From Kipferlia bialata (Eukaryota > Fornicata), in the NCBI GenBank assembly GCA_003568945.1, contig BDIP01000021.1, positions 16,295-45,190 on the forward strand: 28,896 nucleotides of DNA, in the 5' to 3' direction. The notes beneath the pieces were generated by a model, which was not told the DNA's origin, did no database searches, and was given only the letters and a program-made list of their open reading frames with translations. Positions 1-8,082 of this stretch are shown here, piece by piece. A program made the translations under genes and the position numbers. Position 1 is the first letter of the stretch; each line of letters begins with the position of its first letter.

Positions 1-20
1 AGAGAAGGGAGAGGGAAGGA

Positions 21-43
21 GGGGGGGGGGGGGGGGGGGGGGG
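21..43. repeat. poly-G tract, 23 nt
   Basis: An uninterrupted run of 23 G lies at the left edge, preceded by a purine-rich stretch. It is one of five long G/C homopolymers in the window, none of them inside a modelled coding exon. The exact length may be unreliable because such runs are hard to sequence and assemble. Confidence 0.9.
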
Positions 44-73
44 TAACTCCAACATAGAGCATTGCATATACCA

Positions 74-178
74 CACTACATACCTATCCATCAGGTCTGT
101 TGGATAAGAGAGGAGATGAGGAGTGACTATAATAATAATTGCAGGGTATGTCATGCACTACATACCTATCCATCAGGT
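74..178. repeat. 23-bp direct repeat carrying a splice-donor sequence (74-96 and 156-178)
   Basis: Positions 74-96 and 156-178 are identical over 23 bp, 82 bp apart. On the minus strand each copy reads as the end of an exon (ACCTGATGGATAG) followed by GTATGT, a good 5' splice site. The left copy becomes the 13-nt terminal exon of the small acidic gene. Confidence 0.85.
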
Positions 179-401
179 TTGTTGCCTCCACTGGTGTGGT
201 CTCCTTGGCTCCCTCTCCCTCTTCTACCTGAATAGGGGCAACCCCATTCACCACAGGAGCGGCACCCTCTTGCTTCACCAGACCGATATGAGTGGATGCA
301 GTGTCACTCTGGGGTGTCCCGTGCACACTTCCTGTATCTGCATCTGTCACTGTGGCCTGGACAGCCTCTGGTGCCACCTGTGCACCTGGGACGGTATCCA
401 T
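84..401 (-). CDS. small acidic hypothetical protein, probably two exons
   Basis: Not recognised. Model: exon 1 401-166 from the first ATG, 69-nt intron 165-97 (GTATGT...CTTATCCAACAG), and a 13-nt last exon 96-84 ending in TAG, giving 82 aa. The intron is a multiple of three and open, so its retention would simply insert 23 residues before the same stop. The protein is rich in Ala, Val, Thr, Glu and Pro, looks disordered and has no domain I know. A plausible 5'UTR acceptor (CTGACACACAG) lies upstream on the minus strand near 466-456, so the transcript probably starts further right. The 3' exon end and donor are duplicated at 74-96 and 156-178. The codon pattern is reasonable but the gene call is only moderately supported; it could instead be the end of a larger gene with more upstream exons. 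Confidence 0.4.
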   Translation of the reverse strand: MDTVPGAQVAPEAVQATVTDADTGSVHGTPQSDTASTHIGLVKQEGAAPVVNGVAPIQVEEGEGAKETTPVEATNLMDRYVVHDIPCNYYYSHSSSPLLSNRPDG

Positions 402-429
402 GGGGGCCTCCTCTCTCCCACTCACTCTT

Positions 430-914
430 CCCTATGACACACTAACTTGTCCCCTACTCTGTGTGTCAGTATATGGTACTGCCAGTATCTACACAAGGGT
501 GACAGTCCTCAGAGGTTGATCGAGGGAAAGGAAGGATGACTCTGCTCTCAAAAGAGCAAAAAACTTCAATATGAAATAAGGGTGTAGTGTCGAAAGGGTT
601 TAACAAAGCAAAAATTGACGGAGTAGTCAAGGTGTTTGTTTCAGACCACTGTGTAGGGAGGTATAGGGTGCTAGGAGTGGAATCTGCCGGTATCTACTCT
701 CCACAGGAGGGCTTTACCAAAGGGCTATTGTGGCTCTTGGTGGTTGGCTGTGTGGAGGCCAAGAGACACTCTCAAGTAGTGAGGGACACAGAGAGAGCGA
801 CACAGTGAGAGAGAGGGAGAGAGGGGTAGAAACACTGTCCCAGAGACAGAGTTTACCTAGTAGGGGTGTGCGTGTGACAGAGAGAGAGTGTGTGTGAGGT
901 AGAGACACTGAGCG
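430..914. other. intergenic region with GA/CA-rich low complexity
   Basis: No gene is supported here. On the minus strand it holds a candidate 5'UTR intron end for the left gene. From about 783 to 905 it turns into GA- and GT-rich simple sequence just before the start codon of the 76-aa gene. The short open frames lack splice-consistent extensions and are not called. Confidence 0.6.
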
Positions 915-1050
915 ATGAGTGCCTTTGACAATGCCCACCTGGACCTCTTGATCAGGGCAGCTGAGGAGAGTGTCAGCTCATTCAAGGTAAGCATACGCAT
1001 ACAGAGTATTCCTGAGTCGTTCTCGGTATCGGTATGGTATAGGGATAGAG

Positions 1051-1083
<33 letters not shown>

Positions 1084-1428
1084 CCTCTCTCTCTCTCTCA
1101 CACACACACTCTCTTTTACTCTCCATCGGGGATGGGAGGACCTCTCACCTCCAGGTGTTTGAGGAGATGTCCTTCGACAACGAGAAGAAGAAGGTTGCCG
1201 GTATCATCAAGCAGAACGGAGCCTGCGCAGACCCCGCCAACGCAAGTGAGTCAGTATGCGGCAAGGACTGTTACTCTCTTATGTATATTCTGTTGGAAAG
1301 TGGGACACTTTGCACTCACTATCCTTGTATATCTCTTTGTCTCTCTGTTTCTTACCCCAGTGGACGCCGTCAGAAACATCTCCTTCAGCAGCACCAAGAG
1401 CGAGGTCCTTGCCATCCTCCAGGGATAG
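915..1428 (+). CDS. 76-aa orphan protein, three exons
   Basis: Model: exons 915-986, 1155-1245 and 1361-1428 (72, 91 and 68 nt; 77 codons including TAG). Donors are GTAAGC and GTGAGT. Acceptors CTCACCTCCAG and CTTACCCCAG fit the window-wide 3' splice motif, and the phases close exactly, so I think the gene is real despite its size. It starts MSAFDNAHLDLLIRAAEES and ends KSEVLAILQG, reads as mostly helical and soluble, and has no signal peptide or membrane segment. Exon 2 is lysine-rich in the middle and carries the only Cys residue. Intron 1 holds a 32-nt poly-C run plus CT/CA microsatellite, an odd place for a sequence that must be transcribed and spliced. I cannot assign a family. Confidence 0.6.
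1051..1082. repeat. poly-C tract, 32 nt, inside an intron
   Basis: Thirty-two consecutive C within intron 1 (987-1154) of the 76-aa gene, followed directly by CT and CA dinucleotide repeats up to about 1115. It lies about 70 nt upstream of the acceptor. Confidence 0.9.
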
Positions 1429-1464
1429 AGGGCTAGAGGGACATAGGGATAGAGGGCTAGAGGG
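1422..1464. repeat. 19-bp direct repeat overlapping a stop codon
   Basis: GGGATAGAGGGCTAGAGGG occurs at 1422-1440 and again at 1446-1464, 24 bp apart. The first copy contains the TAG stop of the 76-aa gene, so the repeat straddles the end of the coding region and the 3'UTR. Confidence 0.85.
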
Positions 1465-1819
1465 CCAGAGGGGTATATGTGTACGTGAGAACAAACTGAC
1501 TGCAAGTGTACTGTTGTCACATAGATGTCTTTGTCCAGTTGGTGAGGGAAGTGATCTCCTCATTCCAATGATTCATATCTATTTTGATTGCTCATTTCAT
1601 GCATAATACTAATCAAGTATCGGCCCAGTACCGATGGTGAATGCACTTTGTCCAGGATATAGGTACAACTGTAATTACTTCATTTTGGTACCAAACAGGA
1701 GCCTCCAGCCTAAGAACCATATACCGCAGCCCAATCGACTCCTCCACGCCTTGTCCTGCAGCATCGCTCACTTGACTGCAAAGGCTGCCTGACTGTGAAT
1801 GGATGTTACACACATACCA
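1465..1819. other. intergenic region between convergent genes
   Basis: Between the 76-aa gene (+) and UNC119 (-). It is AT-richer than the flanking exons. A 66-codon minus-strand frame near 1613-1813 lies just downstream of the UNC119 stop, which already matches the family's normal C terminus, so I do not count it as coding. No clear terminator or RNA gene was seen. Confidence 0.6.
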
Positions 1820-3080
1820 CTAGAACTGGGGTCCCCCCCATATATGCACCCTCACCTTGTTGTGCATGACTAGGGTGGGGGTCCCCTCGATGTCTCTGAA
1901 GTAGAACGTCTCACAGACCCAGGAGAAGGGGTGGGCTCTGATGACCTGGGGTCACGGGCACGGCAGTACAAGACGACTAGTAGGGGGTGGGTCAGGAGAT
2001 AGAGAGTATACACTCCGGTTTGTCAAGGTGACAGATAGACTCCCGTGGCAGGGCCAATAATATATTAATGATACCGATACCTTCTGTAGTGACTTGTGCT
2101 TCCTCTGGGCCAGGGGGTTGTCGTATACAACCTGGCAGTGAGGGCGTATGGGGAACAACCAATGATTGTCAACTAAACACTGTTGACACCGAGAGGAGAC
2201 CATAATCACAGACTGTAATAAGAGAGTGGCCTACCTCCATGGTGTTCTCTGACTTGGGAGGCATGAATCCTAGCTCAAACTGCCAGCTGGTATGAGAATC
2301 AATGCAGCAATCAATATACAATGGTCAGCCAGTCACACTAAGCACTAATAGAGACAATGACCAATACTCAATGTCAACCGAACTCATAGAGAATACAGGC
2401 ATTGTCCCTTGCCTACGGATCAGCTGTCCACTGACAAAGTGAAGCTCCACTACAGTGAGTCCCTCCACCTAGAGTGAGACAGAGCAAACGACACCAATAC
2501 AGATACAACCCATACCGGAGACTCCCCGGCTCTGAACGTGACGCCAGTTGCAATGTCCTTCAGGGACAGAAACGAGTCTGGCAGAATGTACCTTTGGGAT
2601 CAGTGGCCGTGCTTGGTTGCCAAAACATGTATATACAGTGTGGAAGGACAATTGTCAGATGGTGACAACAATGACACCTGCAATAGATACATAGAATGAA
2701 TGAATAGAGACCTACCTGATGCCCCTGTGGGGAGGGATGCCGGGCATGACCTCGTAGGACCCGATCTGGTGTCAGTGATGGCTTCAAGATTATCACAACA
2801 TCACCCCTTGTAACCACACCTGCTCTCCAGTCTCACCAACGTGAAATATGACATTGTTGGGATCGGAGCTCGATGGACTCCGAATCCGGAAATCTGTGAT
2901 AGCGAACCCACTGAGTGAGCGAGAGAGAGAGCGAGGAAAAGTGAGTGTCAAGTGAGTGTATCCCTCAATTGTTGGAATATACATGGACCAATCTCACCTG
3001 CGTGCTGTCTGCTCCTCATCGCAAAGGAAACCCTCGCATGGAGCAGTGAGGGAAAGAATATCACTGAGGGACACAGCCAT
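1820..3080 (-). CDS. UNC119: UNC119 family lipid-binding chaperone
   Basis: Eight exons: 3080-2998, 2910-2820, 2765-2716, 2591-2516, 2468-2413, 2286-2235, 2131-2081, 1945-1820; phases close to give 194 aa. UNC119 proteins bind myristoylated cargo in a beta-sandwich pocket and deliver it to cilia, with release driven by ARL GTPases. The whole chain aligns in order with animal UNC119: FAITDFRIR near the start (animal FTRFKIRD), a central IRYILPDSFLSL block, then LHFVSGQLIRSWQFELGFMP with SENT right after it, and near the end ETFYFRDIEG...LVMHNK (animal SFYFVD...LIMHNK). The LVMHNK end separates it from PDE6D. It is shorter than animal UNC119 (about 240 aa) because the disordered N terminus is brief. 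Intron 5 uses a GC donor. The start codon at 3080 is the first in-frame ATG of exon 1 and faces the FHIP-like gene across 315 bp. Confidence 0.9.
2287..2412 (-). other. GC-AG intron in UNC119
   Basis: The exon ends CGTAG and the intron begins GCAAGG; it ends CTCATACCAG. A GT two codons earlier (ATCC|GTAGGC) would shift the frame and reach a stop in the next exon. The GC donor restores the exact family spacing (five residues from the conserved GQ to the aromatic residue of the next exon). Confidence 0.75.
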
Positions 3081-3395
3081 ATGAACTTGAGATAGGAAGG
3101 AATAGGCTCAGAGGTGTGAGACAAGTGAAAATCGTCTAGATCTAAATAAGCTTAGTTAGGCCTACCTAAGCCTTACTTAATGACGACATTTTTAGGCTTT
3201 GTGGACTTTAGGTGTGAGCATGTGACTCTCTTCCATGGAGGACACTGATTCCCGAGTCTGAAGAAGCAGTGACAAGTGAAACTGCCCGTGGAGGTATACT
3301 TCACAGTGTTTTCTCTTATTGTCTGCATGAGTGTGTGGAGTCAATAGTTGTGACTATACATATGTGTATGTTGCACATGTTCGATGACACTCAGG
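3081..3395. promoter_or_regulatory. shared promoter region UNC119 / FHIP-like, with a near-palindrome
   Basis: The only space between two divergent start codons, 315 bp. At 3151-3170 lies CTTAGTTAGGCCTACCTAAG, a 20-nt near-perfect palindrome with one mismatched pair, in a locally AT-rich stretch. It is a candidate binding site for a dimeric regulator or a core element. No functional evidence is visible, so the regulatory role is inferred from position and symmetry only. Confidence 0.4.
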
Positions 3396-6300
3396 ATGGG
3401 GTGGCTGTCTAAGGCTAAGAGTTTCACTCGCGGTGTCGGGGATGTGTTCTATCCTGAGCGGCAGAGGATGGACTCGTTTGAGAAGGCCTTCCATGTGATA
3501 AGGCTGGGGGTGGAGAGGGTGTTGGATGGCGCTACCGCCCACCCAGACATCGTCGTGTCCAGAGGGGGGGGGATGAGCAGGGAGGGCCGGAAGGAGGTGG
3601 AATCTGCCCTCGAAGTGATGGCTGCCTCTCTGCTGGCAGAGGGCGAGGACGAGTGCCCAACCGAGTGCCTGGACTACTGTGAGAGTCAGGCTGTGCTGGA
3701 CACCGTGCTGGGTCTTCTCTCCCACTCCGTGCCAGACTCGGTGCTGTGCCTCGTGTCTGCCCTGGTTGGTGAGTGTAAGATATATAAGATACATTGCAAG
3801 TAGTCTGCCCTGGTTGGTGAGTCTCTATATATATAGTGGGGTGCATTGCATGTGGGAGTGATGGGTCCCTTGGGTCTCACACTCTACGTTATATTGTATT
3901 CCTTTTAGAGTTCTACTCTCTAGCTCACCTTCAGGTTCCTTGGTCACCCGACTTCGGCCTCAAGAGCAGGCTCAGGGCAAGTCAGTGGACATACATGGGC
4001 ACACTGTGATACTGCGGGGAGTCCGGTTATACTTCGATCGCGTATGTAGTATGCAGACAAGTGGTGCTGGTTCTGTAGATCCCTCTGAGACTCGCCCCCT
4101 GGGTCTTTCAGGCCCTGTCCTGCTGTCATGTGTGTCAGTAGCATCGACATTGGCCGTGGCTCTCCCCCGGCCGCAGGGGCTGGGTGTGTTCTCCCCCTGC
4201 GTGCCCTCTGTGCTGGCCTTCCTCACCCTGCTGATAGGGAGGGACGGCCTCTCGACACAGCAGGAGCCCCTGGAGAGGGCCTGCGACCACGCCCGTCTCT
4301 CCTTCCTCACCATGTGCCGCTGTCTTCCTACAGACAGTGCATACACAGACACGGACGCAGACACCGCACCCGGCCTTCTGGACCGGGCTGCCTCCCTGGT
4401 CCTGGCCGGCCTCCTCCGGCTGCTGATGCACCTGCCTCTGTCGAGCGTGGACCACCCCGACTTCCTAGGCAGGGACCGGCCCAAGGTGGGACGCCAGGCC
4501 CCGACATCGGACCCTGCCACCCTGGGGGGGGTGTGGCAGAGGGTCAAGGGCCGCGTGGTGTATGTGTCCCACTTTCTGGCTGGTCTGGAGGGCACCGTCT
4601 GCCTGGACCTTGGTTGCAGGATGCAGGACAGGCTGGTGGGGGAGGTGCTGGAGCCCTATGTCGACAATGTGCTCACCTCGCTGACCCCCTTCGGCCTCGT
4701 GTCCTTCCAGGGTCAGACCGAGACTCTGGTGGAGGTGCAGCGTGTGAGTGCCAGCAGCAGGGGGCCCATGTGCTCTGTGCTGTACACCCTGCAGGGACTG
4801 GTCTCCGTGGCTAGGGGCACGCCTCTCCTCTCTGTACTCGAGACATGGCTGCTGGGTAGGCATGACAGTGAGACCGGTTCCCGTACTGTGGGAGGTGGGG
4901 GCCAACCCACATGGCTTGTGTCTGCTACACTTACAGGGCCAGCAAGCAGCAGCGAGCTGCCATGCGCGTTTGCTCGTGAGACTGTCAGCCCTAGGAGTGT
5001 AACAAACGGTTCCATCGCTGTGTCCATTCCCCACGACAGCGAGAGACCGCCCTCTCTACCAGCCGTGTGCGTGTTTGTGTGTTCGTGTATCCGTCATGGT
5101 GCCCTGGACGTGTCTGCGGCAGGGGTCAGTCTGGCTGCCACTTTGCTAGAGACAGTCACACAGACACCAGGTACCAGGCAGTGGGTGTGCAGTGCTGGTG
5201 TGAGTTGGGAGTATGAGTTATATGTCGCCTTTGTAACTGTCGAAGTTTCTCTACTTCATCTATGTGCCTGCATATCTATCTGACTGTCAGAGGTTCCGTC
5301 TCAGGGCCTCCTTCGCCCCAGGCACCCCTCTCGGCCGGAGAGGCAGAGAGAGAGACACAGGGAGGATGCCCAGTCTGAAGTGGAGAGGGCTGAGGTGGAG
5401 CGTATCTGTGCCCCTGTTATATCCATGGTACCACGTATACTGCACCACCCCTACCTGCATGACGTGTATGGGGAGGGGTATGCCCCTGTGCAGTCCTTCC
5501 TGGACGCCCCTGGCCTCAGGGCCCCAATGACCAGGGCCCCTGATACCGACCCCGACACCCCCCTGCCCGTGCTGACTGACTTCTTCAGCAGTATGCAGAG
5601 GTCACTGCCGGAAGGGGGAGGCCATGGGGAGGGGGGGGTGGGGTACGACGCCTCCCTGACCCTGCAGGGACTATATCCCCCGGGGGAGAGGGCGTGTAGG
5701 GCTGTGGCGCTAGACCTTGCCTGTGCCGCAGGACGTGTCGACACCCAGTGTCTGGGTGTGGACACCATGTCTCAGGGGGATACCCACCCCGACACGGAGG
5801 CAGAGACTAAGGCAGAGACTGACCTGGACCCATTCGGTGGGGCAGAGGGGCAGACAGAGGCTGGGCATGTGTCGCCAGAGGGTGGGAGTGTGTGTGAGGC
5901 AGAGGCAGAGGATAGAGATGGCGGTGCTCATGCTCCGCTGGGTGTCTCCATGCACCCTCTGTTCCACCTCGCCCTCCTAGCCGTCGAGGCTCTCTTTGCC
6001 TCAGACATAGACTACGATGAGTGTGCAGTCGGGGGCTGGTACTGGACACCCTTCCTGGCCGCATTCACTGCCAGCCGGTATGTGTCTGCCCTCGTCCGTG
6101 TCCCCTCCCCCCCCTTGGTCCGAGCCCTGATCCGGGACACGGCGTCTGGCCTCACCCCCTGCCTCCACCTCCCGTCTCTGCTGGACGTGCTCTGTATGGC
6201 CCTGCAGAGGGGTGAGCCTGTCTCTGCCGTCGAGCTGTTGTATGACAGAGCGGCAGACGGGGTGCTGGGTGGGGGAGGGTCGCCCGGCTTCCAGTTGCTG

Positions 6301-6459
6301 AAGAGACTGGCGGGTGAGGAGGGACGACGCACCGTGGGAGGGGGCAAGGAGAGGAGGTTCCAGCACCGGTGCGGCATCAGGGTGCGGGTGGTGCTGGAGG
6401 AGACCATGGCAGACATCGAGGCGGTCAGGATGTGTCTCGGTCGCATGGCTACCGAATAG
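3396..6459 (+). CDS. FHIP/FAM160 (RAI16-like) family protein
   Basis: Three exons: 3396-3768, 3935-5170, 5291-6459; 925 aa. FHIP proteins join Fused-Toes and Hook in the FHF complex, which couples Rab5 endosomes to dynein. The protein begins MGWLSK, like the MSWL start of FHIP, followed by helical repeats (DSFEKAFHVIRLGVERVL), and in the middle WLLGRHDSETG resembles the LLLHRHD segment of FHIP1B. The C-terminal third (LHDVYGEGYAPVQSFL onward, residues about 580-925) is helical with an acidic, Glu/Asp-rich insert. The match is from remembered alignments and is moderate. The acceptor at 3934 was chosen because CTCACCTTCAG fits the local motif and keeps frame; the AG at 3908 would put a stop shortly afterwards. 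An ATG at 3384 would add four residues. The exon 1 end and its donor are duplicated inside intron 1. Confidence 0.6.
3755..3822 (+). repeat. 20-bp direct repeat of an exon end plus donor (3755-3774, 3803-3822)
   Basis: GTCTGCCCTGGTTGGTGAGT occurs twice, 48 bp apart. The first copy is the real exon 1 end and GTGAGT donor of the FHIP-like gene; the second lies in the intron. Using the second donor would read through an in-frame TAG at 3801-3803, so it would truncate the protein. Confidence 0.85.
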
Positions 6460-6557
6460 AGCACTCGCAGCGTATATATCACTGTGTGTCTGTGTCGAGA
6501 TATTGATACAATGCGATCTATTGGTACTGCCACCCCATTCCTCCCCTCACTCTCCCT

Positions 6558-7981
6558 TCACTCTCCCTTCAGGGCTCTGAGGGCGGCCTCCAGGTTGCCT
6601 ATGGCCTCTCCAACAGCCTTGAAGTTCAGGTTGCTGACAGCAAACCTGGGGGTGAGTCAAAGATAGCAAATATATGTACATATTCAAAAGAGGATATATA
6701 CTCGAACGCCGCCCACTCACTTTGCCTGCCTCTGGGCCTCCTTGATAGCCGCAAAGTCAGGGGTGTAGGACTGGCCGGAGGTTGGGGCCGGGATGGGGTT
6801 GGACACAGGAGCAGAGATGGGGGCGGGGATGGGGGCGGGGGTGGGGGGCTGGTAGGGGGTGGCTTGGGGTGGGGGCGTGTATGCCGGGGGGGTCTGTGCC
6901 TGGGGTATCGATGGCATGGAGGGCATGGAGGGCATGGAGGGCATGGCACTGGAAGGGGGGGGGACAGGGGCAGGGGTGATGCTGGCACCGGAGGTGGGCT
7001 CGGGCTCAGCCTCCTTGGCTGCAGGGGCAGGTACAGAGCCCTGCTCCCTGATATCAGGGACTCCATATACACAGCAACAGAATCGAGTAATACTGATCTC
7101 TCTCTACCTAGCAGCCTTCAGGTTGCGTGCTGCCATTACCCGACAGTACTTGTGCCTCTTGATCCACTCCTCTCTCTCCTAACGTCAGATACATACGCAC
7201 ATAGAACCGAGAACACCTAACACTACAATTGCACCGATAGATAGTGAGCCACTCCTATCACCATGAGACACTAAGGACGCCACTCATGTATGCCCCCCCC
7301 CCCCACCTCTGCCTCCTCTGCGGGGTATGTCGTCATGTACAGGTCCAGGAAGAAGGCAGCAGCTGAGTAGTCCATGGCCAGCACCCTAGGCTCCACATGG
7401 CTCTTCTCCCTCTTCCTCACGTTGGTCAGCACCATCACAGCATGGTTCTCAAGGGCCTGTCGTCACATATATGGCCTTTTCACGACAAGAGAGTTGTACA
7501 GACAGATGTGGGTACTTGCAGTAGCCTCCAATACATAACCAAGCAAGTCTACTCTTCATAACTTCCCTCTCCTACATATGGCTCCCATAGTGACCTACCT
7601 CCTTCACCTTCTCTTCCCCAGGCAGCTGCTTCTTTCCAGAGTCGATTATGTCCATCAGCCCCATCAAATAGGACACACCATCCTGGTCTACCTGATAGGA
7701 AGTGGAACACATACATACAAGGTACCAATACGTACACTAGCACCATACCTTGCCGGCCTTGTACAGGGAGCCTGCCTTGGCTGCCGCATTAACGAGACAG
7801 AAATGACTGGGTGAGACGCCAGGTACTTCTGTCCAACTATAGACCACTCAACCGAGTAGGTGACTAACACTATATATATGTGTATGTGTGCAGACTACCT
7901 CACAATTGGAGCAGCCTTTGACAACTCTGTAGCCCTTGCTACAGCATACTTGATGCTATTGAGACACGTTGGGATGGTCAT
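6558..7981 (-). CDS. VTA1: VTA1 / LIP5, Vps4 activator of the ESCRT-III pathway
   Basis: Seven exons: 7981-7899, 7806-7749, 7691-7599, 7456-7307, 7178-7108, 7047-6721, 6645-6558; 289 aa (human VTA1 about 307). VTA1 binds Vps4 and ESCRT-III subunits and stimulates disassembly at endosomes. Residues 1-150 form the tandem-MIT N domain: APIVSHFCLVNAAAKAG matches the DPVVAYYCRLYAM region, and ALENHAVMVL followed by DYSAAAFFLDLY matches the second bundle. Residues about 152-245 are a Pro-rich linker with MPS repeats (9-bp repeat near 6913-6946). Residues about 248-289 are the Vta1 C-terminal dimer domain (YTPDFAAIKEAQRQAKFAVS, then a helix ending NLEAALRALK). The start is the only ATG giving the MIT helix, and exon 1 joins exon 2 to form VSHFC. 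The donor of intron 4 runs directly into a poly-G stretch. The gene ends 98 bp from the FHIP-like stop (convergent). Confidence 0.93.
7293..7304. repeat. poly-C tract, 12 nt, at a splice donor
   Basis: Twelve C on the plus strand (G on the sense strand of VTA1) form the donor region of intron 4: the exon ends GCAGAG and the intron starts GT followed by the G run. The homopolymer therefore sits where U1/U6 pairing would occur. Confidence 0.8.
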
Positions 7982-8082
7982 GGCGCGATACAAGTCGCGA
8001 GGTAGAGAGACTGTAGTTGAAAGTTTCAGAAAGCTGTTCCGAACCCCTAGATCTATCGCCAAAAAAGTGTATCAGTTCCCGC

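Noticed and set aside
1246-1360. Reading the 76-aa gene through its second intron
   Set aside because: Frames become Cys/Leu/Thr-rich with no conservation pattern, while GTGAGT and CTTACCCCAG give an in-phase join.
4042-4111. Possible 70-nt intron (GTATGT...TTTCAG) in the FHIP-like gene
   Set aside because: Removal breaks the frame and reaches a stop at once; the acceptor lacks the local CTSAC motif, and the sequence is open when kept.
3909-5170. FHIP-like exon 2 beginning after AG at 3908
   Set aside because: That phase hits TGA within about 40 codons. Acceptor CTCACCTTCAG at 3934 gives an open frame.
7749-7870. Reading VTA1 straight through as QKYLASHPVIS...
   Set aside because: It resembles the family by chance, but frame is lost at once; the spliced version APIVSHFCLVNAAAKAG fits exactly and in phase.
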